From: Hydrogenedens sp964549105
GTDB taxonomy: Bacteria; Hydrogenedentota; Hydrogenedentia; Hydrogenedentales; Hydrogenedentaceae
Assembly (NCBI GenBank): GCA_964549105.1
Contig: CAZJTZ010000005.1
Location: 92,006-156,005 of the forward strand
Direction: 5' to 3'
Length of the DNA stretch: 64,000 nucleotides
How positions within the stretch are numbered: position 1 is the stretch's first letter; each line of letters opens with the position of its first letter. The notes beneath the pieces are model-generated. The model searched no databases and was not told where the DNA came from. It was given only the letters and a program-made list of their open reading frames with translations. Positions 1 to 9,266 of the stretch are shown here, piece by piece. A program made the position numbers and the translations under genes.

Positions 1-3000
1 TATAGATTAATGACTTTAAAATTCGAGGTGCTGGATTTTCAGGGTCATATCCCATAGTAAAATTAAACAAAGGTACCCAATCAGTTAAAGGTAGTAGGGC
101 TTCTTTGTCTTTGATTATGGACTGCACAGAGAAGGAAGCATTGGGTTCTTCCTCAGTTGTTCCTTCCGTAGTGCCTTCGGTGGTTCCTTCACCTTCACCT
201 CCTACGGGAGCACAACCAATACAGGGTCCAACCGTTATGTAATTCGGAATGAGGTAACATAATTTCATTGTTTCATTTGTATTAACATTTTTGAAAGTAA
301 CTTCCAAAGTTACGGAATAAAAGCCTTCCTTGGTATACCGATGTATCGGATTTTGCAAGGTTGATTCTATTGCAGGCAAATTATCACCGAAAGACCAGGA
401 CCATGCTACGGGCTTCCAGATATCCGTGCCAACAGACATATCCCTAAACTGAATGTCCAAACCCGGGTCTCTTTCACCTGTTGAATCTGGCGTTATATAA
501 CCCGATATGGGTTGAGCAGAGAAACTCACGAACGGTGCTTCTACTATCTCTATGTAATCTCTTTTAATTTTTGACGCTTTTAAACCGTTCTTATCTGTAA
601 TCCCAACACTAACAGTATAAGAACCTGCCTGTGCGTAGACATGTGTCGGATTCCTATCTGTAGACTGCGTTCCATCACCAAAATCCCAACTTACAGTAGA
701 TACCGTTATTCCACTTCCTGGCAACAGGGTAAATTTAATCTGCCCGCCAGGAACATTTCTTTGCCTGTCTACAGAAAAATCAACTGTGGGCACTTGCAAT
801 GCGACAATATTCTTTGTCCTACCTGAAGCCACAGGATTTGTCCGCATCCAGTTCAAGCCTAATCGGTCATCCTGTGTCTGGCTTACATCTGGTTCTGCTC
901 GGGCTGTCCATTTGCGAAGCCTATCGTTATAAGCCCAGTATCTATATGTCAATGGTTCTTTAAAGAAAGAGATAAATCCTAATGCTCGATTACCCCATGG
1001 AAATTCAGAATACAAATAGAATAACCCATCAGAAAGGTCTCCTGAACCAGGATATATACGAATAAAATTATCCGGGTCAGGTTCAGTAGGAGTATCTCCA
1101 CCGAAGGAGACAATTGCTGCCTGGAAGGCATCTCCCGGACTTATTGCTGAGGATGTCCTTATCACGACAAAGAAATCCGGACCATACCCGTTTTCACTGG
1201 GGCAATCACCGAAGCATACAGGTATCGGCTGACGAAGTCTTGGCTGTGTAATATACGGGGTTCCACCGGGCATCGCATCTCTACCTACACTATTATCCGT
1301 TCCAGGAGAAGAGAACACAAATCGAACTTGATAACGCGGGTCGCCCGGACGAGAATACCAGACAGGTGCTGCATCTAATCGAAGTGGTAAATCAATATAA
1401 TCCACTTCTCCATTATCCTTTATTACTGGCGGGTCAAATACACCATTGGTATTCCGTGGGTCCCAATCATTATCACGCCACATCGAGACACCACTTACCT
1501 TACCATTTGCGGGGTCTTCCTCATCTAAGGGTAATAAATCATTATACGGGTCAAAACTTCTGATACCACTCTGGGTATTTGCGTCGTAGAACTCTACCAT
1601 TACCTGTTCTAAGAAGGTTGGGTCTTTTACAACATACCAGGGACTACCGCTCTTTGGTGTTCCAACCCTTAATCTCAAAGTACGACTCTGTGCCCCGGTA
1701 ATCTCAAAAGCCTCAACTCGTTTATCTACCTCCTGTCCCGCTTGTCCATAGGCAACTAACCACATACCTACAACTTGTTGTGTCCAGGAACCATTGGAAA
1801 AATAGCCTTGAAGGCTTGTACTTGGGACAATGATATCTTTTGAATCGGGTGTAAACGATTTATCCCCTGCAGAAGAACCTGTACCATTCCCATAAGCAAT
1901 CATATTTTCAACACGATTCATTGAAGCATCTATACCCAATATAGAGATAGGTTGTCCACCGGGGATTATTACAGGAGTGGTAATTCCACTTGTAGACGGA
2001 GGTAATAGTGCATCCGTTAAATCCACAACCCTCGCTGGAACACTTACCTGTAGCATATCGTGTCCATAAAAATCTTGAACCCCTCCTTCTTCAGGATTTG
2101 TCTTAAAAGCGGCTCCTCTTGATGATAATCCACCCTGGGATAAGACAACACCTGCAAACTGTGCCGAAGTCGGTGTCCTATCTGGCAATCGTGCCGGCAC
2201 AACACAACGGAATTCTTCAAACGCACTTACTGTATCTGAAGTTCTTATTACAACGAATAAATCATCCCCAGTATGTCCACCCGCAGTAAGCGACTTTTCA
2301 TATCTGGTCGGAACTGTATTTGCAATACCATCATCATTATATTCAGGAGCCAAAATATCTAAGAGCAAAGATTGTTTTGTAGCAAATGCTAATTTTTCTG
2401 TTTCTTTAACATCTTTCACTATTCCTAATGGAAGAGGAGATAACAAACCATCATTGGTGTTTTCTTCTAAACTTTTTGCACCTGTTGCAGGGTTTGCTCC
2501 GCCAGAACGGACATCGGATTGTGGGACGGTCCAGGGTTTCATTGGTGTAAGCGTTAAGACCCATGCAAGGTCTTGAAGCCCGTCCCATGCACTTCTCTGT
2601 GCTGAGGATAAGGTTGGGCGTTCTGAGTCAGACAAATCTACTACGCCATCTGTAACAATACCATCACCACTTAAATCGTCAGGGATATTATCTCCATCTA
2701 AGTCCACTGGTTCAGGTTCTATTCCCCATTCTAATGAACCCGGAACTAAAGAAACAATCCTATCTGAAAACACAGGTGTGGATACAGTGTCAAGAATAAC
2801 TGGACCTGTAAATACACCATCACTATTCGTATCCTCATAAAGCAAAACGCCAGAAGACGGCAATGTTCCACCTGTGCTATCCAGAGGTGTCAAATCCGAC
2901 GGGTCGAATTCCGGACCCCAAAATGCAACTGTAACACTGTTTAGTGCCACAGGACCCAACCTGTTCACCACTGGGTCATCTGCCCCAGATAGATTTAGCC

Positions 3001-6000
3001 CTAACACGGCTACAGGTTGAGATTTATATTCAACCTTTTGACGCAAAATTCGTGCTGCACGAGATTCACCATTTGGACCTGAATTCACCGTATTATTTCC
3101 CCAACCTAATGGCCAATCTGCCATCTGTGGATAACGGTTTCGTAGCATAGCGTTCTTAGTAACTACCCACGGACCCCGTTCCACAGCATTTGTTCTCCCA
3201 CCCTGAACACCATACGGATATTGAGAAACAGACAACTGGGTACCATTCATCATATAATGACCCACATACGCTGCATGTCCATTTTCAAGTTCCAAAATAT
3301 TACCGCTATTACTCCGTATATAAAATCTGCCACCATTATTATCAATAAACCACCAACCTGATAAATCCACGCCTTCAAAGTTCCCATCTAATAATTCAGC
3401 ATAGTAGGTATCGTTTTCATAACTTGACCAAACACCCTGCCATGTCTCAACGACATTCGGGTCTTCATTCGGGTCATAATGATAGTATTCAAGATTATCC
3501 GATAAACTTCCTTCCTCTGCATACACAATAGAACGAGAACCAAAATTTGTAAGGTTTTGTCTTATAGGCCATGAATAGTAATCTGGGAGTGTCGGTTGAA
3601 TAAATGGTTTAGCATAAGCCGTGCTTCGGGGAGTTAGAGACCGAACCAGCAATGGGTCATCAAAAGTCGGTTCAAAAGGAACACTTTCAAACGCATATTG
3701 GAACGATGTCAATTCATCTAAGTTGGGCACAGGAAGCCCTGTCCAATAAACACCTTCAGAATAGTCAGGAAGAAATCCGGGATCGTATAAATAACTTCCT
3801 GCAACTTTTACACTTAACAAGGGATTTGCATCTGGGTCAAGAATTAAATCCGATGGAGGCGCCAAACCTAATAAAAATCGTTGGCTAAAAATACCAAAAG
3901 CATCTATACCCAAACCTAGTTCTAAAGGTGGGTCAGTCCACAGACTTAAATATGATACTCCATTTGAGCCTCTCCAATCGTAATAAGCATAATTTACAAT
4001 TGAAAGCACATGGTTAGCAATTGGAAGAGGCTGTGTGGGGTGAATATAGGTCTCTCTACCAAAGGTATTATCTGTGCTATAGGTCATTACAAGGTCATGC
4101 ACTTCAAAACCTATCCGCTGTGCCTTTACATTATCCTGGGTATGTTGACGCTCTGTCCACCAGGGCCTATTTATTCTACGACTCGTTTCTGCAGTTGTGC
4201 CTTCGGGATAGGGTTCATCTATCCAGGATGTATCCTGAATATATTTCTTCCCTCTGTCCACATTCATATTAGAAAACCAAATACCACCATCCCAGTGTCC
4301 ACCATCTCGCGGATTCCATCTACGCGGCTCAATAAAGGCTCGAAAATCGCCACCAAAAGCAGCACCCGGTCCCGAAGTTCTACCTGATAAATCTTTCCTG
4401 CCACTATTAGTTCTTAATACTACAAAATAATCTGGCTTTTCTATTGCCGTATCAGTCCGACCCGGTTCAAAATAATCTGCAATTGGTTCAAAATATCCAG
4501 TAGGTGGGTCATTGGGACATCTTCTCCTTCCACCAGCAAACTGTAACTTAACCTTCCACCATGGGTCTCCTCCTCCCGGCGGGAAAGGCTCATATTCCCA
4601 TGAAATTTTCCCATCTACTAATCCACCCTGGTCTTTTGTCTTTGGATACATGGGACAATCACTATTTGCAAAAGAAATTCCAAAACTGTTTCCAGAAGGG
4701 TCAAGAGGCACGGGAAAATCAAACTTGCCATTGCCGCCCTGACCTTTTTCATAAGTATCATGCCACAACCAGGCACCGTTAAATGAATAGTCATTCTGAA
4801 CTGCTACACTACAATTTCCTCCTGACGAGGTCGTTATTTCATCTAACGCATAACTCGGATTAAAACCACCGTTTCCTGGGGGCCCATAAGGGTCACCACC
4901 AATATCAGTCAAAATAAGATTTATCTCTTCAATCTGAGAATCTGAACTTCCATGAGCATTAATTCCTAATACAGGCACCCACATATCTACAGGCCAGATA
5001 TGACGAATATCCAAAATCTCTCCCGTTACTGCCTCAATAAATGTATTTGAAATATCCCATCTTGGTCTTGAATGCTCCGCCACCGGTGTATACATAAAGA
5101 ATGGCCAACTTGATAGATTGCTATCTTCTCCGGGTCTATATCCAAAGATGGTATCCCCTGTTAAATCATATACATTGAAATGGGCTTCATACCTATTTAC
5201 TTCAGATAATACATCCCCTTCATAAAAATTTGGACTATAGGAATCAACAGGTCCACCGCTACTTTGTGTCGGGAAAGAACCTACTCCATAGTTCCAATAA
5301 GGGAAAGGAATTATACTGTATATCGTAGACAAATTAGGTCCACTATAAGGTTGCATCCGTGCCATATTTAAACTTGCCTTCATTGAATTACCATTTTTCC
5401 AACTATATGCAAGACGGACTGCAACAATATAACCAAACCCCGGGTCAGGTCCTGAGGTTACCCATTGCTTTAATACACCTTCGTTCATATCCACAGCCCC
5501 ATCCTCAGAACGAATTTTAACAAAGGGAAACAATTCAGTTGGAGGGTTATTTCGAGCATTAACTGCCCCAAACGGGTCTGTATAGTCATACTCGGGACTC
5601 TGGGGATTCATTGTAAAATTAAGATTATAATTCAAATCCTTAGAAAAAATATCAAAGGAATTAGGCATTTCATAAGGGAAACCATACCTATCCCATGTTA
5701 ACATAGGCGTCCCCGGCTCAATACGAAACGAATTAGGTGTTCCCTGAACATAAACCCATCTGCCATCATAATCAAAATTCAGAACCTCATCAGGCTTGCT
5801 TTCCGGACCCCAGTCAGCAAAAAGGCCAAACTCCAAAATATCATCTGTTATCAAATTACCGGATAAACTATAATTTAATTGAGTCAAGGTACGTGGAGCC
5901 GGCTGGTCTTTACTGTATTTCATATTAAAACTAAACAAAGGGACCCAATCATTCAACGGCACCAGACCTTGCCCATCGGTTATTAAGTGCTTCGCATTAA

Positions 6001-6706
6001 AAGATGCCTGCGGCATTTGCCCCTCTGAACGAACAATAACATAATCTCCTTTATAAATTGCTAACTGATTCGTAGGGGGACAGTAAATATATTCCTGGGC
6101 ATTGTTTGGATTCTCAAAACGAATCCGCATACCTATTGTATATCTTCCTCCCTCTTGAAAATATTGTGAGTTTTGTCCCCCAATAACAAAAACCTGGTTT
6201 TCTGGTGCTACACGAGGGTCATATCTCTGTTCTACTTGATATTGCCATTGAAATCCCTGTGTCCCCGGAATACCTCCTGCCTTTGAACTTATATACCATG
6301 TAATATTTGTAATATTAGGCATGTCATTGGGACCAAACTCGGGTGAAAGTTCATATACTAATCGTAACCCTACTGCTAACGGAGCAGCACCATCTGTCGG
6401 GTCTGCTACAAAATTAAGTGTTATTTGGTCACAAGTAGGATAAACAAGATTGGCAAGTTGACCCGGAATAAAAGAAGGTAGAATACCTAATAAAGATTCG
6501 GTTGGTGCTGACGACGCTATTTGAATCCTATTGTCAGGACCCGACAAATCATTCGCCCTTAAATTATTGTTTACAACTATTTGGCGACTCTGTCCTTTCC
6601 CAAAAATCGTATCCCTTTCTAAATACCCAAAAATCGCCAGTGTAAATGCACATCCAATAATAACAAACAGTTGGAACAACAAATGAGATATGTGTTTCCG
6701 TTTCAA
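1..6706 (-). CDS. Giant secreted PKD-domain protein (3' end beyond the window)
   Basis: The minus frame is open from the left edge to 6706, so at least 2,235 residues are visible and the C-terminus is missing. I chose a TTG start at 6706 because AAGGAG lies 9 nt upstream and Lys/Arg plus a hydrophobic anchor follow (KRKHISHLLFQLFVIIGCAF). In-frame ATGs at 6733 and 6777 are alternatives. The body is Asp/Asn/Tyr/Trp-rich. It has recurring FVVIRTS-type strands (for example FFVVIRTSSAISP near 1170 and YFVVLRTNSG near 4410) and Asp-rich, calcium-binding-like stretches (DTNSDGVF, DLDGDNIPDD). Two PKD domains lie roughly between 800 and 280, the first with the signature SWDFGDGT, followed by a GGEGEGTTEGTTEGTTEEE linker. 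A module near residue 250 (DWVPLFSFNMKY) recurs at the window edge (DWVPLFNFTMGY). PKD domains and such linkers are usual in cell-surface proteins. The role is unknown. Confidence 0.85.
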   Translation of the reverse strand, partial: MKRKHISHLLFQLFVIIGCAFTLAIFGYLERDTIFGKGQSRQIVVNNNLRANDLSGPDNRIQIASSAPTESLLGILPSFIPGQLANLVYPTCDQITLNFVADPTDGAAPLAVGLRLVYELSPEFGPNDMPNITNITWYISSKAGGIPGTQGFQWQYQVEQRYDPRVAPENQVFVIGGQNSQYFQEGGRYTIGMRIRFENPNNAQEYIYCPPTNQLAIYKGDYVIVRSEGQMPQASFNAKHLITDGQGLVPLNDWVPLFSFNMKYSKDQPAPRTLTQLNYSLSGNLITDDILEFGLFADWGPESKPDEVLNFDYDGRWVYVQGTPNSFRIEPGTPMLTWDRYGFPYEMPNSFDIFSKDLNYNLNFTMNPQSPEYDYTDPFGAVNARNNPPTELFPFVKIRSEDGAVDMNEGVLKQWVTSGPDPGFGYIVAVRLAYSWKNGNSMKASLNMARMQPYSGPNLSTIYSIIPFPYWNYGVGSFPTQSSGGPVDSYSPNFYEGDVLSEVNRYEAHFNVYDLTGDTIFGYRPGEDSNLSSWPFFMYTPVAEHSRPRWDISNTFIEAVTGEILDIRHIWPVDMWVPVLGINAHGSSDSQIEEINLILTDIGGDPYGPPGNGGFNPSYALDEITTSSGGNCSVAVQNDYSFNGAWLWHDTYEKGQGGNGKFDFPVPLDPSGNSFGISFANSDCPMYPKTKDQGGLVDGKISWEYEPFPPGGGDPWWKVKLQFAGGRRRCPNDPPTGYFEPIADYFEPGRTDTAIEKPDYFVVLRTNSGRKDLSGRTSGPGAAFGGDFRAFIEPRRWNPRDGGHWDGGIWFSNMNVDRGKKYIQDTSWIDEPYPEGTTAETSRRINRPWWTERQHTQDNVKAQRIGFEVHDLVMTYSTDNTFGRETYIHPTQPLPIANHVLSIVNYAYYDWRGSNGVSYLSLWTDPPLELGLGIDAFGIFSQRFLLGLAPPSDLILDPDANPLLSVKVAGSYLYDPGFLPDYSEGVYWTGLPVPNLDELTSFQYAFESVPFEPTFDDPLLVRSLTPRSTAYAKPFIQPTLPDYYSWPIRQNLTNFGSRSIVYAEEGSLSDNLEYYHYDPNEDPNVVETWQGVWSSYENDTYYAELLDGNFEGVDLSGWWFIDNNGGRFYIRSNSGNILELENGHAAYVGHYMMNGTQLSVSQYPYGVQGGRTNAVERGPWVVTKNAMLRNRYPQMADWPLGWGNNTVNSGPNGESRAARILRQKVEYKSQPVAVLGLNLSGADDPVVNRLGPVALNSVTVAFWGPEFDPSDLTPLDSTGGTLPSSGVLLYEDTNSDGVFTGPVILDTVSTPVFSDRIVSLVPGSLEWGIEPEPVDLDGDNIPDDLSGDGIVTDGVVDLSDSERPTLSSAQRSAWDGLQDLAWVLTLTPMKPWTVPQSDVRSGGANPATGAKSLEENTNDGLLSPLPLGIVKDVKETEKLAFATKQSLLLDILAPEYNDDGIANTVPTRYEKSLTAGGHTGDDLFVVIRTSDTVSAFEEFRCVVPARLPDRTPTSAQFAGVVLSQGGLSSRGAAFKTNPEEGGVQDFYGHDMLQVSVPARVVDLTDALLPPSTSGITTPVIIPGGQPISILGIDASMNRVENMIAYGNGTGSSAGDKSFTPDSKDIIVPSTSLQGYFSNGSWTQQVVGMWLVAYGQAGQEVDKRVEAFEITGAQSRTLRLRVGTPKSGSPWYVVKDPTFLEQVMVEFYDANTQSGIRSFDPYNDLLPLDEEDPANGKVSGVSMWRDNDWDPRNTNGVFDPPVIKDNGEVDYIDLPLRLDAAPVWYSRPGDPRYQVRFVFSSPGTDNSVGRDAMPGGTPYITQPRLRQPIPVCFGDCPSENGYGPDFFVVIRTSSAISPGDAFQAAIVSFGGDTPTEPDPDNFIRIYPGSGDLSDGLFYLYSEFPWGNRALGFISFFKEPLTYRYWAYNDRLRKWTARAEPDVSQTQDDRLGLNWMRTNPVASGRTKNIVALQVPTVDFSVDRQRNVPGGQIKFTLLPGSGITVSTVSWDFGDGTQSTDRNPTHVYAQAGSYTVSVGITDKNGLKASKIKRDYIEIVEAPFVSFSAQPISGYITPDSTGERDPGLDIQFRDMSVGTDIWKPVAWSWSFGDNLPAIESTLQNPIHRYTKEGFYSVTLEVTFKNVNTNETMKLCYLIPNYITVGPCIGCAPVGGEGEGTTEGTTEGTTEEEPNASFSVQSIIKDKEALLPLTDWVPLFNFTMGYDPENPAPRILKSLIY

Positions 6707-7367
6707 GGTAACTTGCTCCTTATATTTTTTCATTACATAAAATATCGTTTTTGCCCTTCTAAAGCATCTACCACTCATAAATTTATAATGTCTATCCTTT
6801 ACCTTTTCTATAAAATTGTACTCTTATAAATTTTAGTATATTACCACATATAATCTTCATATATGAAACTTTTATCTCCATTATAAAATTGTTATAAATA
6901 GTTTACCATTTCTCAACAATCAATATACAATCTTTCTGTTATTTAATTTCTAAAAAAATTATAATACTTTTTTATAATTATGTCAATAATTTATTTGATT
7001 TTCAAATTAAATTGCAATAAACATCTTATTTTTTCAATAAATTTATTTTACAGCATATTTAACACCTATTTGTCAAGAGAATTCCTTAATCCAAATAAAT
7101 AGTAAAAAAACATTAAATGGAAATAATCAAATTGAGACCTCTGAAAATTAAGTTAGTTAATATAGAAAGGATAGTAATAACTTTAACTTTGGTCATTCAA
7201 GATTAAAGAGATTAACCGCAAAGGTCGCCAGGTAAGACACAAAGGAAGACACTATACCTGCTACGGTTTTAGCATGTCATTACATTCTTTCTGTCATTTT
7301 TCAGATTTATTTTCAATCAAACAAAATATAAAAAATATATAGACAAAAATGTCTGTTCTACATTTTT
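6707..7367. other. A+T-rich intergenic region
   Basis: About 660 bp without a convincing gene. It is very A+T-rich and must hold the promoter of the giant PKD gene. It also contains one copy of a dispersed element (7134-7179) and a TTAACCGCAAAGG word at 7212-7224 followed by a degenerate ACACAAAGG echo. I see no clear terminator hairpin for the DUF4340 gene. Confidence 0.6.
7134..7179 (+). repeat. Dispersed intergenic element, copy 1
   Basis: 46 bp starting GAGACCTCTGAAAATTAA and ending in GGATAGTAATA. It aligns without gaps to 25672-25717 with about 35 of 46 positions equal by eye. Both copies lie in long A+T-rich gaps and are followed further on by a TTAACCGCAAAGG word (7212 and 25948). 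It may be a remnant of a mobile or regulatory repeat. No function is visible. Confidence 0.45.
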
Positions 7368-9266
7368 TTATCTGTTACTCTCCATATCTTGTATGGATTT
7401 CATCATATCCCTCACTATGTCTAATAACTCCTGTTTGATTAAATATACTCCCTCTTTGCTGTCCTTCTTTGCCCAACGATAACGTGTATCAGTCTCGTTT
7501 GTTGAACCGATTGTCAATGTGCCTGTTACCATATTGGGTCTTTGCTCTTGTTCTTTCGGAATAATTGAAATTTTCAAAACAGGTTCCGCAACTTTTGCCT
7601 CATCTTCTTTTTGATTGCTCACATCTGCTGCGGTTAATGCGGACAGATAACGAATCACCCGCAACAAATCCCCTTGGTTGGATAACACCTTGTTCTCTGG
7701 TTTCTTTACTGTCCAATTTCCTTCAACCTGGCTAAATACATAATCGTTGGAATCTACCGTTAACGCAATCTCCCCTATTTCTGCAGGTGAAAAACGGTAT
7801 AGCAACAGACTACGGAAACTTTCAGGACGAACCCAGAGTTGTGAAATCACATCATTCAAAGCAATACCGACCTCCCCCGTATCTTGATTAATATAGCAAT
7901 GGAGGTTATCATCAGGAACAGGCACATATCGAATCTCTATTGTTTCGCCGTTCGCCATGGAAAATTTCAAAATATCTTTTGAATTGTTCAATCCTCGTTC
8001 TTCCCATGTCCCACCGGGAAAACTTTCTACCTCTATAGTTTTCAATTTGCCAATATAATTATTGATATTTAATACATCTATATCATCCATTGGCGGTTGA
8101 GTCATTACCCAGCCTTTATCTTGTGTTTTTTCAAGGATAAACACGGTATTATTATTTTCAATTCTTTCAATCCTATTTATATTAGCAAGGTCTCGTGTAA
8201 ATATCTTGTGATTGCGGAAACTTTCGGGTGAACGCGGCAACAACTGCATAAATTGAGGGTCTAATAGAAATACAGAATTCTGTCCTGCTAATTTTGCAAA
8301 TACACCTGTGCAGTCAGAAATTTTCAATCGTTTCCTCTTTTCCTTATCCTTTTCCTGTGTGCTCTGTCCTGCGGTTTGCATTCCACCCAGTAATAAGGTC
8401 TGCGGTTTCCGCTCTTTAACATCGTAATAAGTCAGCCGACAGAAAGGCGTGTCTAACCCATAATCGGACAAATTTTCAGGATTATCAATAAAGTCTCTAC
8501 CTACACCGTATTGAATCTCGGACGCTAAGGCATTTACAGCCTCCTGGTCTGCAAGCCCTTTATTGGGAGAAATTATATTCCATGGTGCATTTTCATTTTC
8601 CCGTTCCATAATCACTACAACCGATTCCTCTCCCACTTTTGGCATATATTCAGAATCTTTCATCACATCGTCTTCTGTCCATATCCTTGCAAACTCGATT
8701 CGCGACAATAGAGCCTCCCTATCTTTGACCAGAAATCGAAAACGCAAATCTTCTAAGGAGCGATTCAGTTCAAAAAATTGTTTGTCATCAACCAAAAAAA
8801 CAGATTTCCCATCTCTTGTTGTATACCGATAACTATTTGTAGGGTCTAAAAAACCAAACGAAAGTTCAATAGGCTCACTCATTCCGTCTACCACAGCCTT
8901 TAGTGTCAGAGCAGGTTTATCCAATCCATAAGCCGATTTATCTTCTACTTTTTCCAGAAGTGTTCTCTGATTTTTTAGTTCAGTCAATTTCTGTGCAACT
9001 CGGTCCCACATCAATTGAAAGGCAGGAATATCGGTTGAAGGCTTTTCAAAATTCCATTTTCCATCTGCACCCTTCTTCCCGACACATAGAGGTTTTCCTG
9101 TCTGTTGTAGATGTAATTCACGGATAGCCGATGGGTCGAATGTAAATATCTTTTTGGCTTCCTCTTGAACTATCTTCTTCTCTTCTTTCCACCAATTGGA
9201 AGTCCAATATAAAACAATAAGGATAACTAAAATAAAAATTAAAGCAGAGGTGCTACGCCATCTCAC
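7368..9266 (-). CDS. DUF4340 domain-containing membrane-anchored protein
   Basis: A 632-residue protein with one N-terminal membrane segment (LIFILVILIVLYW) and a long extracytoplasmic part made of repeated DUF4340-like units. These have the typical order 'K..W....P....D...v..l...L..L' and 'YGLDKPALTL', and again SDYGLDTPFCRLTYY. DUF4340 proteins usually accompany Gld-type ABC transporters, as here. The start is a GTG at 9266 with AAGGAGGAG six bases upstream. It overlaps the TGA of the upstream GldG-like gene (GTGA), so translation is probably coupled. A longer reading from a TTG at 9353 would run 90 nt into the GldG gene and has no ribosome site. It is the last gene of the module. The substrate of the system is unknown. 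Confidence 0.85.
   Translation of the reverse strand: MRWRSTSALIFILVILIVLYWTSNWWKEEKKIVQEEAKKIFTFDPSAIRELHLQQTGKPLCVGKKGADGKWNFEKPSTDIPAFQLMWDRVAQKLTELKNQRTLLEKVEDKSAYGLDKPALTLKAVVDGMSEPIELSFGFLDPTNSYRYTTRDGKSVFLVDDKQFFELNRSLEDLRFRFLVKDREALLSRIEFARIWTEDDVMKDSEYMPKVGEESVVVIMERENENAPWNIISPNKGLADQEAVNALASEIQYGVGRDFIDNPENLSDYGLDTPFCRLTYYDVKERKPQTLLLGGMQTAGQSTQEKDKEKRKRLKISDCTGVFAKLAGQNSVFLLDPQFMQLLPRSPESFRNHKIFTRDLANINRIERIENNNTVFILEKTQDKGWVMTQPPMDDIDVLNINNYIGKLKTIEVESFPGGTWEERGLNNSKDILKFSMANGETIEIRYVPVPDDNLHCYINQDTGEVGIALNDVISQLWVRPESFRSLLLYRFSPAEIGEIALTVDSNDYVFSQVEGNWTVKKPENKVLSNQGDLLRVIRYLSALTAADVSNQKEDEAKVAEPVLKISIIPKEQEQRPNMVTGTLTIGSTNETDTRYRWAKKDSKEGVYLIKQELLDIVRDMMKSIQDMESNR

Noticed and set aside
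1..6000. Several plus-strand frames of 60-125 codons (for example 4010-4387, 3652-3888, 4512-4742)
   Set aside because: They are antisense shadows of the long PKD reading frame, with no ribosome sites and Pro/His/Ser-rich random-looking composition.
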